Shown piece by piece: positions 51,991-63,858 of a DNA stretch of 64,000 bases. The number at the start of each line of letters is the position of its first letter. Position 1 is the first letter of the stretch. Source of the stretch: Streblospio benedicti (taxonomy: Eukaryota; Annelida; Polychaeta; Spionida; Spionidae); contig CM032666.1 in assembly GCA_019095985.1 (NCBI GenBank), positions 8,999,272-9,063,271 of the forward strand, in the 5' to 3' direction. Under the pieces are notes generated by a model that did no database searches, was not told where the DNA came from, and saw only the letters and a list, made by a program, of their open reading frames with translations. The position numbers were made by a program, and so were the translations under genes.

Positions 51991-52166
51991 CAGTTCAACC
52001 GTCTTAAAACAAACTCTTGAAAGAGAGTAAATAATTTGAGTGATACCTAATTTTAAGTTATCAGGGGGATTCATCCTGAAAACGTATGACAAAAAAAGAA
52101 AATGGCTTTATCTCAGGTTTCCCATAAATTCTGCACAGTAGTGTTCGTAACAAAGGGGTCCAACTG
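51991..52166. mobile_element. pogo/Tigger-like MITE, 176 bp
   Basis: Flanked by TA on both sides. The left end reads CAGTTCAACCGTCTTA and the right end, reverse-complemented, CAGTTGGACCCCTTTG. TA target duplication and CAGT(T)xxACC termini are typical of pogo/Tigger members of the Tc1/mariner superfamily. It has no transposase. Confidence 0.6.
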
Positions 52167-55100
52167 TATATATCCCTATAATTAACTTACTGTCCCTGCA
52201 GAGAGATAACTACAAGGCGCATAAACCGATATTGCACAAGTGGGGACCAGACTATATCTGAGCCTCATTCCTTCTAATGACTTCACTAATGAGTAGGTGT
52301 CTTCTGGTATGTTCTGTATCAGGAGCAGCTTGTATTTGGTGAACACAGCACAAAGTAATGCAGGTTCAGATTGCAATCTCGCTGTGTGAACGAACACCTG
52401 ACAGAATAGAAACACTTCACAATTAGGGATATTTTCAATTAACCTGTTTGCTACTTTATTTTATGCAAAAACTATTTCACAAATGGAGACATTATGCCGG
52501 TAAATACTAATTGCGGCACTTTCTCCATCCCTCATTAAATGTCCTACATTGCAAGGTAAGAATCTTCTGTAGGGTGAACAAAGCTAAAACTAATTAGTTT
52601 CAAGATCTAGTATATGTCATTAGACTTTGACTCCAATTCAGAAGATAACTATAGCACATAGCCTCAGGTGAGATTTGATGCAAACCCAAACCAAGTGACC
52701 CTCAAGTCCACAAATTAATCATACCCTAAATATTCATGAAAAGGCCCAGAGGATTTAAGATTAAACCTTCATTTATAATAAGTAGTGTTAATACTGTTGA
52801 TTAATTTGATTTTGTTGCCATATAGCCTATCTTCAAAGAGTATATATAAATCAATCATATTATTTTTCATGTACTATGGGGTAGATTATATACATATGTA
52901 CAACAGGTACTAACCCCCCCCCCCCCTTTTTTATGTTAATGTACTATTATGGTGTATTTGCATTCAGTTCTGAGAAAATAATGGAAGGGAGCAGATATAG
53001 CAGTTTATTATTGTGAGGTATTATTAATATTTTCATTCATGACATTAAAACATTTTAACATGTACAAATAACATAGACATTTTTTATTCATATGCCTTTA
53101 TGTGTATTCATTTCACACTTTGAAGTTTACGACAATCAACAACAGCAAATTTTTTGGTACATAAAACAATTGTGTTGAATTACATTCATCACAATGCATT
53201 GTACTATGTTCACATTACAAGGCAGGTCCTATTTTTTAAATGCTCCTGTTGAAGATGCTTCGGACATCTCACTGAGTCAGACATTTCATTTATCAAAGTT
53301 CTCGCAAGTTTCATTCAAAGAGTGTGCCAATTGAAGGAACTTCAAAGTCGAAATCTATATCAATCATTTCATGCAAAGTTCAAGTCTTAGACTTCAATAA
53401 TCCGAGGACACAACTTTACGGAGCCTGGAAGATAATAATTATATATATGGCACTATTGCAAACTAATACTTCTAAGTTTCACTATACACAAACTTTGAAG
53501 AAAATATATGTTTCAAATGTACATATAAATAAGCCAGTGGTATATCATGAAATGTCTTCATTCATCAGTATAAATTTTAAATCAAGTCTATAGCACTGTG
53601 TGCAAGCATGAAATGTGACGTTATCTCACTAATTTATCTTTAACATCATTAGTTAATGATATTTAACAGCCATAGCGTTTTTTGCTAGACAAATATAATT
53701 TTAGGAATATTCACAGCCATCATCAGATTAGCCTAATTTCCTTTTTCTTCTGACCGTCCCATGTATACTGGTAAATTGCAGCCTTGAGATGTGGCACTAA
53801 ATGTTATGCAATATCTATGGGTATTTGCGTACTGCACTACAACCACTAAGGTAATTTTGTGTACATTTTTTATGTTGGAAAAAAGATAAAAGTATCAAAC
53901 ATTCAAAAATAAAGTGAAATCTACAACCTACAAGTAAAAGGTTTCAATTTCAATTTTTCTATCACACATTTCATCATATCTCTGCATTATCAAACGTGTC
54001 TTAACAACTTACTACAATCAATTACATTTAAAATATCTATAAGACATAGACCATAAATACATTGAATGATTTCATTAGGAAATCCATTGTCAAAACTCAT
54101 ACCAAACACAATTTATTTCAAATAAAATACACAAAAGATGTAAGGATATTGAAATCATCATAGTGGTTTTTTTAGGATGTGGCAATCAATAACAATTGCA
54201 ATTATGGAGTAGCATGAGCAGACAAGGACACCAGCATGTAATCACGATGAGCGGTATTACTACTCAGGTTAGAGCAATGTAGTTATTTGAAGGCTTTTGA
54301 ATCTGCTTTCTATCTGCAAAATGCAACTGTCATTTCGATAGATGCTCTAGAGAATTTTCGTAACACAACATTATTGAATTGAAATCAGATCATGTCAAAA
54401 TCATACAAACATGGTTTAAGTAAAATTTCAACTCACTTAGGAGCATACAGTAGAGGCTGTTAATCATGCACGTCAAATCTAGACCATGTCAGCAAACCTT
54501 TTTATATAAAGAATACCTTTTGTGCAATATGCAAAAAAAATATGATGCATGCGTAACCATTTCTATTTTTATGTATTTTGATATTGATTTAAGACGGCAA
54601 CTAATTGGTGGGAGTGATTTTCAAATGAGACTTTTATATGGCTGTGTACAACAGGTTGATTAAATTGAAAATACCATGAAATTGTTTAGTATGAATCACT
54701 TTGCACACAAATTAATAAATTAAGCTTAAAAATTGTGTTAAGTACTAGATAATCAATGGAAAAATATTCCAATAAGAATTCAGGCAAATACATGTATGTT
54801 GAACATGACACCTCACTTTCTATTCCCCTGGTAACGAAATGAATAACAAACTGTAAATTGCACCAACACACTAAGGATCATGCAAAACAAAAAGAACCTC
54901 TTTTGTGGCCTCACTGACTGGAGTAATGGCAGATTAGAAAGACCCTTGTGGGTTTTTATGCAGAACTGTTGCACAATAGCAAACTCCCATAGTGCTGTAT
55001 GTTGCCAATTGGATCCACTTCAGATACGGGATTAGTGTTAAATCTGAGCAGTCAATAATCCATATAGACCTGAACCTAAACATGGAGTATGGATCAATAC

Positions 55101-56756
55101 GTATGTATGGATGCAGCTATGATATTAGGGTATATAATTACATTATTGGTGTCCATCTTGATTTGCAGAGCACAAATTTTATCTAGTAAAACAACAAATT
55201 CTTTATTATAGTTATTACTGCCATATCATAAATTGATTTCTAGCAGATTCTAAATCTATCTAAGTAAAATTTTGAAGAAAAAAAATACTTTGCCGTCCCA
55301 TGTTCCTTCACAGATCATACTTGATTACAATATTCCAATACAAGAAATGATTAGGCATTGATTAGTTTAATCATATGTGCTTTGGCTTTATATAAATGTA
55401 CACATTCACATCAATTACCATTAAATTATTTCATTGAGTCCGCTGCAATCTATTTCATAAATATACATATTCATAGGTATTTTTTATTCATTGACAATTT
55501 TAATTGCAATTTTTCATCCTTATATGGCTCATGTATAGTATGTTGATTATGTTTATAAAAAATGTGCTGTAATCAAAAGTGATAGCTAGATCTACAATAA
55601 AATCGCTTCGATAACATAAATCTTTTAAGCTATGAAGACCATCAAGTGCATTAAAATACAATTATATCGTTTCTAAAACTATCCATAAGTATTTCGTTAT
55701 CATACAACGAGCTGAGCATAGATCAGTGATATATGTATGTTAGGATAGCAACTGCTCAGCACTGAGTTCAATGTCAGCTCATAAGAACTCCATAATGTAT
55801 TCCAGTTATATTAGCATATACAATACTGGGAACTGCTCTCAACAAATAAGAACGATTAAAACAAACATAAATGAGCAAATGCTTGGTTAATGAACATTCA
55901 TTTGGCATTTCTTTTGACATTTGATTTTGACAGCTCATCCAGAAATTGTTAAACAGAGAAACAGCTGGGAAAAACAACCGTAATAAAAATTCCGTACGAT
56001 GTGACAACAGCATTAAATTGTTGAACACGCATCCTAAACCTATGAAAATATATTTCCCTTGCACAAATAGTGCATAATATGAATTGTATAGCAATGGAAA
56101 ACAAATATATTTACCTTTTTCTGGCGAGGACACACACAGGACAGCACAAACACAGGACAAGATGGCTGCACAATATTTCCCAGAAGTCAGTGCGTGCCGA
56201 TGTACCTTGCATGTAAATAGATTATTATCTGGATATACAGTCAATTGTGGAATACATAAATGAATGCAAATAATGCGAATGTTATATATAAAGAAGTTCC
56301 AATTGACATATTAGATGATATTTTCACGCTATATCTTGAAAAAGCTTTACAAATAAAATCAGTAAAAGGTCAAGGTTACACTGTTTTCAGTAGCTTCCGG
56401 CACTTTAAAATCGTCGTCTGCTTTCGGGCAATGATATCTTGAACTGTATTTTACTACCATCCCAAAACAACCATAATAAATGTAAATCGTGTGATAATAC
56501 ATACGGATCTAAGTTGGATGTTATGAAGGTATATTGAGTGCCTGTAAAATTGAAATATTGAAATAAGTGAATAAGCTGAAGACACGTAAACAAACACACG
56601 TGGCCTCAGCAGGTGGTTTTAGTCATAACGCAATCTACAGAACATGAGAAGGCGACACGTTATGAGCTACACACAAGATTATGTATGCGTGAACGACGAA
56701 TACACTCATGACACTAAGCACACTAGTGAGTGTGTGTGTGGGGGGGTTATAAGGAA
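52167..56756. other. AT-rich stretch without recognised gene
   Basis: All open frames here are short and their translations have no recognisable domain or biased codon use. Visible items are a C13 run at 52914-52926 followed by a T run, and many A/T tracts. The longest frame (minus strand, 55774-56244) is Cys- and Leu-rich without any motif and is probably chance. Confidence 0.55.
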
Positions 56757-56935
56757 GTGGGAGAAGGGGGGAAAGGCTGAAAAAAGAGGGATACGGGGAA
56801 AAGGGCCCCAAAAGAGGGATAAGGGATCTCCAATTAATAGTGGGATAAGGGAAAAAGAGCCAAACAAAGAGGGATAAGGGAAATAGGGCCAAAAAAGAGG
56901 GATAAGGGAACAAAGGGCCAAAAAACAGGATACAC
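56757..56935. repeat. G-rich minisatellite, about 30-bp unit
   Basis: An imperfect tandem array built around GAGGGATAAGGGAA and AGGGCCAAAAA, strongly purine-rich on the plus strand. Open frames across it are low-complexity artefacts. Confidence 0.8.
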
Positions 56936-56954
56936 ACATTTCTAGACTCCTTAC

Positions 56955-56957
56955 ACC

Positions 56958-56996
<39 letters not shown>

Positions 56997-56998
56997 GC
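56955..56998. repeat. (CA)n microsatellite
   Basis: A nearly pure CA run with one AAAC interruption, directly after the minisatellite. Confidence 0.9.
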
Positions 56999-57280
56999 AC
57001 TAGTAGATAGAAAGGTGACCTGTGATTGAATTTTATCAAGTTATGAACATCATGCCAGCTCCATGTGGGGTGCCTCAAGAGGCACGAGCAAGCTCGAGCA
57101 GAGTTGAAGCGTCGCGAAAAAAATAGCAAAGCCGAATACTTTAGCATGTACATGTGGGGGTATTTTATTGTAGTGTGTACGGCATACATTCTCCATGTGT
57201 TTTTCTTCTAAGAAAAAATTTGAATTGTGTTATCTTTTTCCTAAAAAAAGCTATATTATGAGAAATACATAATAATTCTT

Positions 57281-57867
57281 ATTTAATATACTTCAATACA
57301 TTGACAGTTCCTTCTACCTGCTTTATTGTTCAACGAGTCCTAAATATTTTAAATATTCCTAAAGTTATTCACAGTTAACTTTAAAACATTTTGACAATAA
57401 AATGTCCTATTCAGAAACTAAATTGTTTACAAACTATTTGACATATATATGGACAACAATAATCATAAATTAGCTTTGATTACATATTATGGAAATACAG
57501 TTAATATGTTACACATCTAATTAATTTGCTATACTACTCTGTACAAATTAACTGTATTTCCATAATATCAGGAATCTCTCATTTATTCCTGATAATATGT
57601 AATCAAAGCTAATTTATCATTATAATTGTCCACACATACGTCAAACAGTGGAGACGACTCAAGTCGCATTTTGCCATGCCGAATCCTTTTTCATTTTTGA
57701 AATAAAATATGTTTAAACCAAACAGTTTGTAAACAATTTAGTTTCTGAAGAGGACATTCTATTGTCAAAACTGTAAAAACTGTAAATAAGTTTAGGACTT
57801 TTTAAAATATTTAGGACTCGGACAATAAAGCAGGTAGAAGGAACTGTCAATGTATTGTAAATTAAAT
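57281..57867. mobile_element. large imperfect inverted repeat (foldback-type element)
   Basis: The left arm (57281 to about 57512) and right arm (57541 to 57867) are reverse complements over most of their length. Both carry ATTTAAT at the outer end, then AATACATTGACAGTTCC, CTACCTGCTTTATTGT, AGAAACTAAATTGTTTACAA, ATAAATTAGCTTTGATTACA and GGAAATACAGTTAAT towards the middle. The right arm has extra segments of roughly 80 and 30 bp; the shorter is itself palindromic (TCAGGAATCT and ATTCCTGA). The spacer is about 30 bp. No protein is encoded. This fits a foldback or MITE-like DNA element, or an inverted duplication that arose in place. Confidence 0.8.
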
Positions 57868-59320
57868 CAAAACGCAGCACTTGCGTCTCCCAAACAAATG
57901 TCGTCTTACGTGGCTGGTGGGGGTGGAATGAAAGCGTCACATTCATGTAACTGTGATCTTGACACAGGCAGTTTAGTTATCACATTTGTATGGGGTTTAC
58001 GAATGTTTATCTGACATTCACACAAAGAGTCTGTACTGTATTGAGTTGAGTGATACTCAATTTTAGAGGTTAGCCAATTAACCTCACCAATTAACATGCA
58101 GAAACAGGAACTTACACAAGTTATAAAATATTTCAAACTAGGCTGTCATAATTGAGAACAAGTTTGGAAACTGTGTGTTGAAAAATGATGGAATGACATT
58201 TAAAATGGCAAGTATATGATTGGGACTAGTAGTGTTGAAAAGAGAAGAGGTTTATCATTTATGATTATGAAGGTATATGCTTAATGGCAATTTTTTTTTT
58301 ATCCATGATAATTGTGGGCAAATATGAAATTCTTAGAAAGGAAGTTATTTTTGGCCAATGTATTTAACTTTCACATCATATTCTCCACCATGACATGAGT
58401 ACTAGTACTTGACTGCATTATATATCCTTATTATTATGTCTGCATAATAGCAAGAGCATGTAATTAACATATCATAACTACGTTCATGTATCCTTTAACA
58501 CAATTAACTTGTCATGTTCTTGACAAACATTTGTATTTTAGCACAAAATGAGGCAAAATGTATGTGTGTGAGAATATGGCTTTGTGCACACGGATATATT
58601 TACATCAGACGTAAAAAGTCGTACCGGTCCATGCTCCCAACGCCCCACATCCCCAGAATGATTATGTGTATTACTGTGATAAAATACTATTAACAACAAT
58701 AAATATACTTAACTAAATATAAAATGTAGGAAGATTTTCTTTGCTCATTAATTTGTGTGTGTTTTTTTCTGGAAGTTTTCTAGTTTCAATACATTTCAAA
58801 ATATCTTTTCACACACAAATTTTAAGTTGACTTTATTTTGCATATGTATTCTGATGTATATGTACATGAAACTCCTTTTGACAATCACCTTAAAAATATA
58901 TGGAATACTTTCACCAATTCTAAGCAATATTGAAGCAAATAAACACAAGACTTTCAGTTACCAACAAAGACCACCAAATAAATTATTCACTGTTCATCCA
59001 TACATTTAAATTTATGATTTTCTACTATTCCACATTTTTTGTAATACTAGATGCATGATTATTTATAATAACTATAATAATTTAAAGACCTTGAATATCG
59101 AAATCTAAAATATTGGAAATTTCAAATAATCTACTACTAATAATTATTAATATAATTTGTTTACATATTGTAATTCATTTTCAAATTCAGATTTTGTAAT
59201 TTTCAAAATGTTTAAGAATAATTTTCACATAATTTTACCAATCATATTCACAAAAATCAAGAAAACAGGAAAATTATAAATAATAGTTGATTCCAATAAA
59301 AGATAAACTAACAAAACATT
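57868..59320. other. SCLY 3' flank: no separate gene seen
   Basis: Very AT-rich with poly-T and poly-A tracts; part is probably SCLY 3' UTR. No conserved frame was recognised on either strand. Confidence 0.6.
58832..58837 (-). terminator. candidate SCLY polyadenylation signal
   Basis: This is the first canonical AATAAA that I found on the minus strand below the SCLY stop codon, about 485 nt downstream. The intervening sequence is very AT-rich. A variant hexamer nearer the stop is possible. Confidence 0.3.
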
Positions 59321-61446
59321 CTAATCAGCATTGCATTCATCAATTGCTTGTTTCAAATCTGCAATAGCAATATCTATCTCCTCTTTGGTTGTATATTTTC
59401 CAACACTCAATCGCAGGGCATTTCTAGCAATTTCTTCAGGGATTCCAATAGCCCTTAAAATATGTGAGCCTTTCACAGTATTTCCTGAATGACAGGCTGC
59501 TCCAATACTTGCCTCAATACTTTTACATTTTCCTAACACCTTTGCGCCAACCATCTTTTCCCCAAATATCGACACATTACAAGTATTTGGTAAGCGTTCA
59601 CTGTAGAGTAACTTTCCATTGAAATGAACTTTGTCCCCAAACACTTCCACCAGCCTTTCTTCCAAATAATCCCGCACCATCCGCATATGGGTTTCATCCA
59701 TCTTCCCACAATTCACTACAATCTCGGCAGCCTTGCCAAGACCCGCAATCATTCCCGTGTTTTCCGTTCCTGGCCGATAATTTCTCTCCTGTCCACCTCC
59801 GTAGAACATGGGATACAGCGGAGTGTTCAACCCAATGCCTCGTACATAAAGCGCCCCGATTCTTGGCCCGTAGAACTTGTGGCCCACGATTGTGAGATAG
59901 TCCACCCCGAGACTGTTCACATCAACACAGATTTTACCCAGCGCCTGTGCTGCATCGGTATGTAGCAAGATCCTATGCACAGCTTCTGATTGTTGACACT
60001 CTTGTTGTCTTTGTTTAACTGCAGAAACAATCTCTCCCACGGGTTGAATGACGCCGGTCTCATTGTTTGCCAGCATAATAGTGATAAGACATGTATTTTC
60101 CTTAATTGCGGCCAACACCGATTCGACTTCCACCCGGCCCGATGATGTTGATGCCGGAACATAAGTGACCTGGTGGTAGAAACAGAAAGCAAAACAAGAT
60201 CAGAAGATGGATAAAAAATATGGTTTAGTTCTAAAATACCAGCAACTATGGTAACAGTAAAAACTATTGAAATCAAAGGATTCTTTCTTCAAAAAATCCC
60301 CAATATGTAATATCAATACTGATAAGTCGATTAATAGTAATATATCTATAACAAGAACTATATTCATAAATGGAATCCACAAGCAGCTTTGAAACAGAAC
60401 ACACAAACTTCTAAGACCCCTACGTCAATTTTCATGAGCCCGATTTGTGTGGCCACCTAGCAGCACAAATTTGTCATTAAATGTTGTCATTTTGCCACCT
60501 GGCCCCCGACTAATTTATTATTTTGAGTTGCGCCGCCTGTTTTGGTTTTTGCTCTTAGGCCTTTGCTAATCACATGGATGAGGAGTTCAAAACCATAACC
60601 ATTCGTGACCCTAACTGCTAGCCACAGTGATAAATGGTGGTCAAAAGTAGAGGCTTTCAAAATGTGGAAGTTGTGAGCCCATGAATGAACTTCTTACAAC
60701 TTTCCTACTACTAAAGTGGCACTACTATTGCAACCTAGAAAAAAGCTAAAAATAAGCTCAAATTTACCACTAAGAATGGTGTGAGTCATGCATATTGTGT
60801 TTGAGTAAATACATGTCATATATCTTGGTAAATTTCAGCTCATTTTAGGTTTCACTCGAAACTCCAATTGTAGGCATCAATGACTCTAACAGCCAGTAAA
60901 TGATTAACAAGTTACTCACCTTGGCACGTCCTTCTCTCTCGAAGTGCTCTAGCACGAGCTTTATGGAATCGTGTTCGAGATTGGATGTGATAACATGTGG
61001 TAACTGATTAGAGCTTTCAGAGCTTCTTGTACGGTGAAAATCTTCAATTGCAGAGTGAATTACCTGCAAAATAAATGTCCATTACCGGGTAAATGAACTG
61101 TCAAATTACTACATGTGTTTGCATGTCTTTACCAGTACTTGGACTTGGTAATAGACACAAAATAAAATACAAAACCTTGTTCTAAAGTAAAAACATTTAG
61201 AAAAGTCACCTGATTATTCGCCTCGGTTCCTCCAGACATAAACACAATATGCTCTGCAGCAGAAGCCTTTATCATGTCTGCTATATTTTTTCTTGCTTTT
61301 TCAATCACGACTTTCGCATGTTTCCCCTGTGCATGAGAGCTACTGGGATTCCCCCATGCATCTTTCAATGCTTCGTGGATTGCTTCTAGCACTTGAGGGT
61401 CCAAAGGAGTTGTTGCATTGTAGTCTAGATAGATTTTCGACGACAT
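59321..61446 (-). CDS. SCLY: selenocysteine lyase (PLP-dependent), three exons
   Basis: Exons on the minus strand are 61446-61210 (residues 1-79), 61063-60920 (80-127) and 60169-59321 (128-409 plus TAG). Both introns (146 and 750 bp) are phase 0 with GT...AG ends. The enzyme splits L-selenocysteine into alanine and selenide, normally in the cytosol, feeding selenium back to selenophosphate synthetase. It is a class V aminotransferase (NifS-like) fold. Visible landmarks are YLDYNATTPLDP near the N-terminus, SGGTEANN at the end of exon 1, LEHDSI in exon 2, HTDAAQALGK, the PLP lysine in IVGHKFYGPRIGALY (Lys225 by my count), GGGQERNYRPGTEN, and the catalytic cysteine in SIGAACHS (Cys353). The ATG is well supported: an in-frame TAA lies two codons upstream and the protein begins directly at the conserved segment. 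At 409 aa it lacks the N-terminal extension of about 28 residues seen in human SCLY (445 aa). The last exon encodes about 70% of the protein without interruption. No key residue is missing. LYRM2 lies immediately upstream on the same strand. Confidence 0.96.
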
Positions 61447-61625
61447 TTTTTATTGGGCTGAACAAGAATGCGATTTAAAGATGTCCAGAATATTGATGGA
61501 CTTCGATTAACTATAATAGGTGATAATATGAAGACGGCAATAGAAATATTCCTATTAATGCTATGCAGTAATGCAGAGTAGAAATGTGAAAGGTGAGTTG
61601 TATTATTCCAAAATACAACTCTTGG
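61447..61625 (-). promoter_or_regulatory. short LYRM2-SCLY intergenic spacer with acceptor-like site
   Basis: This 179-bp spacer separates the LYRM2 stop from the SCLY ATG. Read on the minus strand it ends with a pyrimidine-richer ATTCTTGTTCAG, a splice-acceptor-like sequence (AG at 61459-61458), followed by CCCAATAAAAA and the ATG. It must hold the LYRM2 3' UTR and the SCLY 5' UTR or promoter, or the two genes share transcription. I see no TATA box or GC-rich promoter. Whether the acceptor is used in cis with an upstream UTR exon, in trans, or not at all cannot be decided from the sequence. Confidence 0.45.
61449..61454 (-). terminator. AATAAA in the LYRM2-SCLY spacer
   Basis: The only canonical polyadenylation hexamer between the LYRM2 stop and the SCLY ATG sits 3-8 nt upstream of that ATG. 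If LYRM2 used it, cleavage would fall inside SCLY exon 1 and the transcripts would overlap. It may equally be a chance A-rich leader just before the start codon. Confidence 0.25.
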
Positions 61626-62806
61626 TTATTTAGTGCGCACGATTGATCTTGAAAGAGTTTCCAATTGATTCTTTCCAACGCTCATTGCGTGCTTGATAGC
61701 ATACTGAAATGGGAAAAAAATTGCGAATTTAAAACTACAACATAAAAATAAAAATTTAATTTCATAAAACAATTTCTTTTATGAGCTCAAAAAGATTGAA
61801 ACTCCTATGCCATAAAGTATTAATAATAGCATATGAAGTTCTTTCAATATCAATCTCAGATTAAAACCACTCATATTTGTAAAGCTAGTATTATTTATGA
61901 AATAAAGAACACCTAAATATAAGCAATCAAATCCGTACATCATCTGTTAGATTTTTGTTTTGTTTGAAGTCTGATCGTGCCCAGTCTCTTAAGTACGTCC
62001 AGTCTGCTTCACTGGGAACTTGTTTTAAGGTACGCAGAATGTCTCTATATAGCCTCAGCACTTCGGATCTTCTCATGAACTGAAATATAAATTTAAACAT
62101 ACAATTAATATGTTTCAGAACTATTGATACCGGGTACTGATGTGGGCTCAATATATATGGTTTCCATGGTGGCGTGATGAGCATTACAGCCCATGAACTT
62201 GATGTGAAGTGCTTCCTACCAACTGTGTCCGTACTACATTTGTAAGTAGATTGAGGTTTTCAGAAAAGCATGGTGCAACCAGCGTGCTAATGAGAGAACA
62301 AATGCTGCCAAACAAGCACACACCCTTGGATCCTACTCAGGCATTATATATATATCAGAGTGTAGCGGCGTACTCTCTTGAAACGTGTGGAGCACTGAAA
62401 TGGTGGTTGTAAGACAAAGACATATTTTGATACATTAATATACGACCTTCCAGGCTTCCTCTCGACGTGAATGCAGCCTCATCTAGTAATGAAATCATAG
62501 GCAGATCCAGGTTTTCGGAAAAGGGGGGGGGACGCACTTAAGGAAAAGAGGGGGCGCACTTACGGCATTTCATGAAAAACCCTATGAAAATGAAGTATTT
62601 TGGTGGGAAGGGGGCGTTCTTCCTGCGCCCCCCCTGGATCTGGCTATGGAGGTGACAAGTCAGACAAGAAAAAAAAAATAACCTGTCAGCAAATATAAAT
62701 TCAGACCACTCAAAAACTTACATAAATTCTCAACACACAGACCTGAACGAAGTTAATTACTTACCCTTTTTAAGTCTAGAGTAGCTGCAGGTATTCTTCC
62801 TGACAT
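61626..62806 (-). CDS. LYRM2: LYR motif-containing protein 2, three exons
   Basis: Exons on the minus strand are 62806-62765 (residues 1-14, starting MSGRIPAATLDLKR), 62079-61939 (15-61) and 61703-61626 (62-86 plus TAA). Introns are 685 and 235 bp, both phase 0. Splice sites are AGG|GTAA, TTTCAG|TTC, GAT|GTACGG (a weaker donor) and TTTCAG|TAT. The 86-aa product matches human LYRM2 (88 aa) along its whole length: the start resembles ASRLPPATLTLKQ, the middle has LYRDILRTLKQVP and YLRDWARSDFKQNK, and the end aligns with the IRMMITQGNMQLKEL region. The LYR tripeptide is residues 24-26 and the conserved downstream Phe is residue 52. LYRM proteins are small helical mitochondrial matrix proteins that bind acyl carrier protein; LYRM2 has been linked to respiratory complex I. 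Exons 1 and 3 are too short for simple ORF finding and were placed by homology and splice sites. The stop codon lies 179 bp from the SCLY start codon. Confidence 0.93.
62496..62648. mobile_element. 153-bp TIR element (MITE) in LYRM2 intron 1
   Basis: The ends are inverted repeats matching at 14 of 15 positions: CATAGGCAGATCCAG at the left and CTGGATCTGGCTATG at the right. G-runs and C-runs lie just inside the two ends. The body is GC-rich compared with the intron and has no coding capacity, so this looks like a small non-autonomous DNA transposon. No target-site duplication is obvious and I do not assign a superfamily. Confidence 0.65.
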
Positions 62807-63407
62807 TATAGACGATAAGCATTCACTTATAGATTATGTCTATTGCTGTGTTAACAACAATGATGAAAAGAAAAGAAAAATACATTGACCGATAATGGAA
62901 GAAAAACTCTAATGACCTTACACTCAAAATCACAATGCAAACGTTTATGTACCACGCAATGTAGTTTGCGTTATGAACCATTCATCAATTTTTTATGCTT
63001 TATTTGCTGGTCGAGTCAAATTTAACAATATAGGGATTTTCACATCCTTATCTATTCGGGCTTATTACTTATTGAAAATAAGCCCACGAACAGGGACTTT
63101 GAAGGCTATGTGAATGGGAAAGCCGTGAAACCCACGATGGAATTTTCAATGCATGAGTGCAACCAGAATGAATAGGGATTCAATTTTTGCATACAAACAT
63201 GACGTCAAACATGTTTTTGCAGTGTGGTTACAGAAACAAATGAGAAACCAAACATCTTCACCATAAACAAATGATAACCATATGTCTTTGCCATTGAAAT
63301 TGATTCAAAATAATATGTGAATGACCTTGTTTCATAGTATTTTTACTATCTAGGATTAAAATATGTAGTTTGGTTAGAAGTCCTAGCTAATTCTGTATTA
63401 AGAATTT

Positions 63408-63428
63408 AAAAAAAAAAAAAAAAAAAAA
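63408..63428 (+). repeat. A21 homopolymer
   Basis: An uninterrupted run of 21 A. It could be a retroposon tail on the plus strand, but nothing recognisable precedes it. Confidence 0.8.
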
Positions 63429-63534
63429 TCTGGGACTTGGGATGAGAGCGGATGTTTCAGAAAAAGAATGTTTGCCACCAAGAAAAGTTTGTAGATCATT
63501 AAAATCCAAGAAGTTTGACAAGATGTTTGGAAAT

Positions 63535-63858
63535 GTGAAAAAAAATGTTTGGTTGATAAATTATCTTTTTTATAAGTTTGCCGTCAAGTGACAAAACAAA
63601 CAATCCACCTGAATATTGAATGACCAGGTCCACACTAACATCAGTAAACAGAATATACATGTGTGAGTTGAAAGTGAAAAGTCAAGTATATCTGCAAAGA
63701 TTAATTCTTTTTGTGTTAGTATTAATGCCCCATACATGTACTCTAATAAACACAGGATAGTATTATAGTTGTGAAAAAAAGTTTTCATGATAGATTATCT
63801 TTTTTATAAGCTTGCCGTCAAGTGACAAAAACAAGCCACCTGAATATCGATATAGTAA
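63535..63858. repeat. two-copy local duplication, about 240-bp spacing
   Basis: Segments near 63535-63627 and 63772-63850 share GTGAAAAAAA, GATTATCTTTTTTATAAG-like sequence, TTGCCGTCAAGTGACAAAA and CCACCTGAATAT. The copies have diverged by scattered substitutions and small indels. Confidence 0.75.

Noticed and set aside
55774-56244. 156-codon minus-strand open frame
   Set aside because: Cys/Leu/Phe-rich but without a signal-anchor pattern, domain or conserved motif that I can support.
56635-57189. 184-codon minus-strand open frame
   Set aside because: It crosses the G-rich minisatellite and CA repeat, and the long open frame (Pro/Leu/Phe repeats and a Cys-Val run) is a low-complexity by-product.
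63408-63428. 3' end of a LINE or processed pseudogene
   Set aside because: A21 is present but no recognisable element or gene sequence precedes it on the plus strand.
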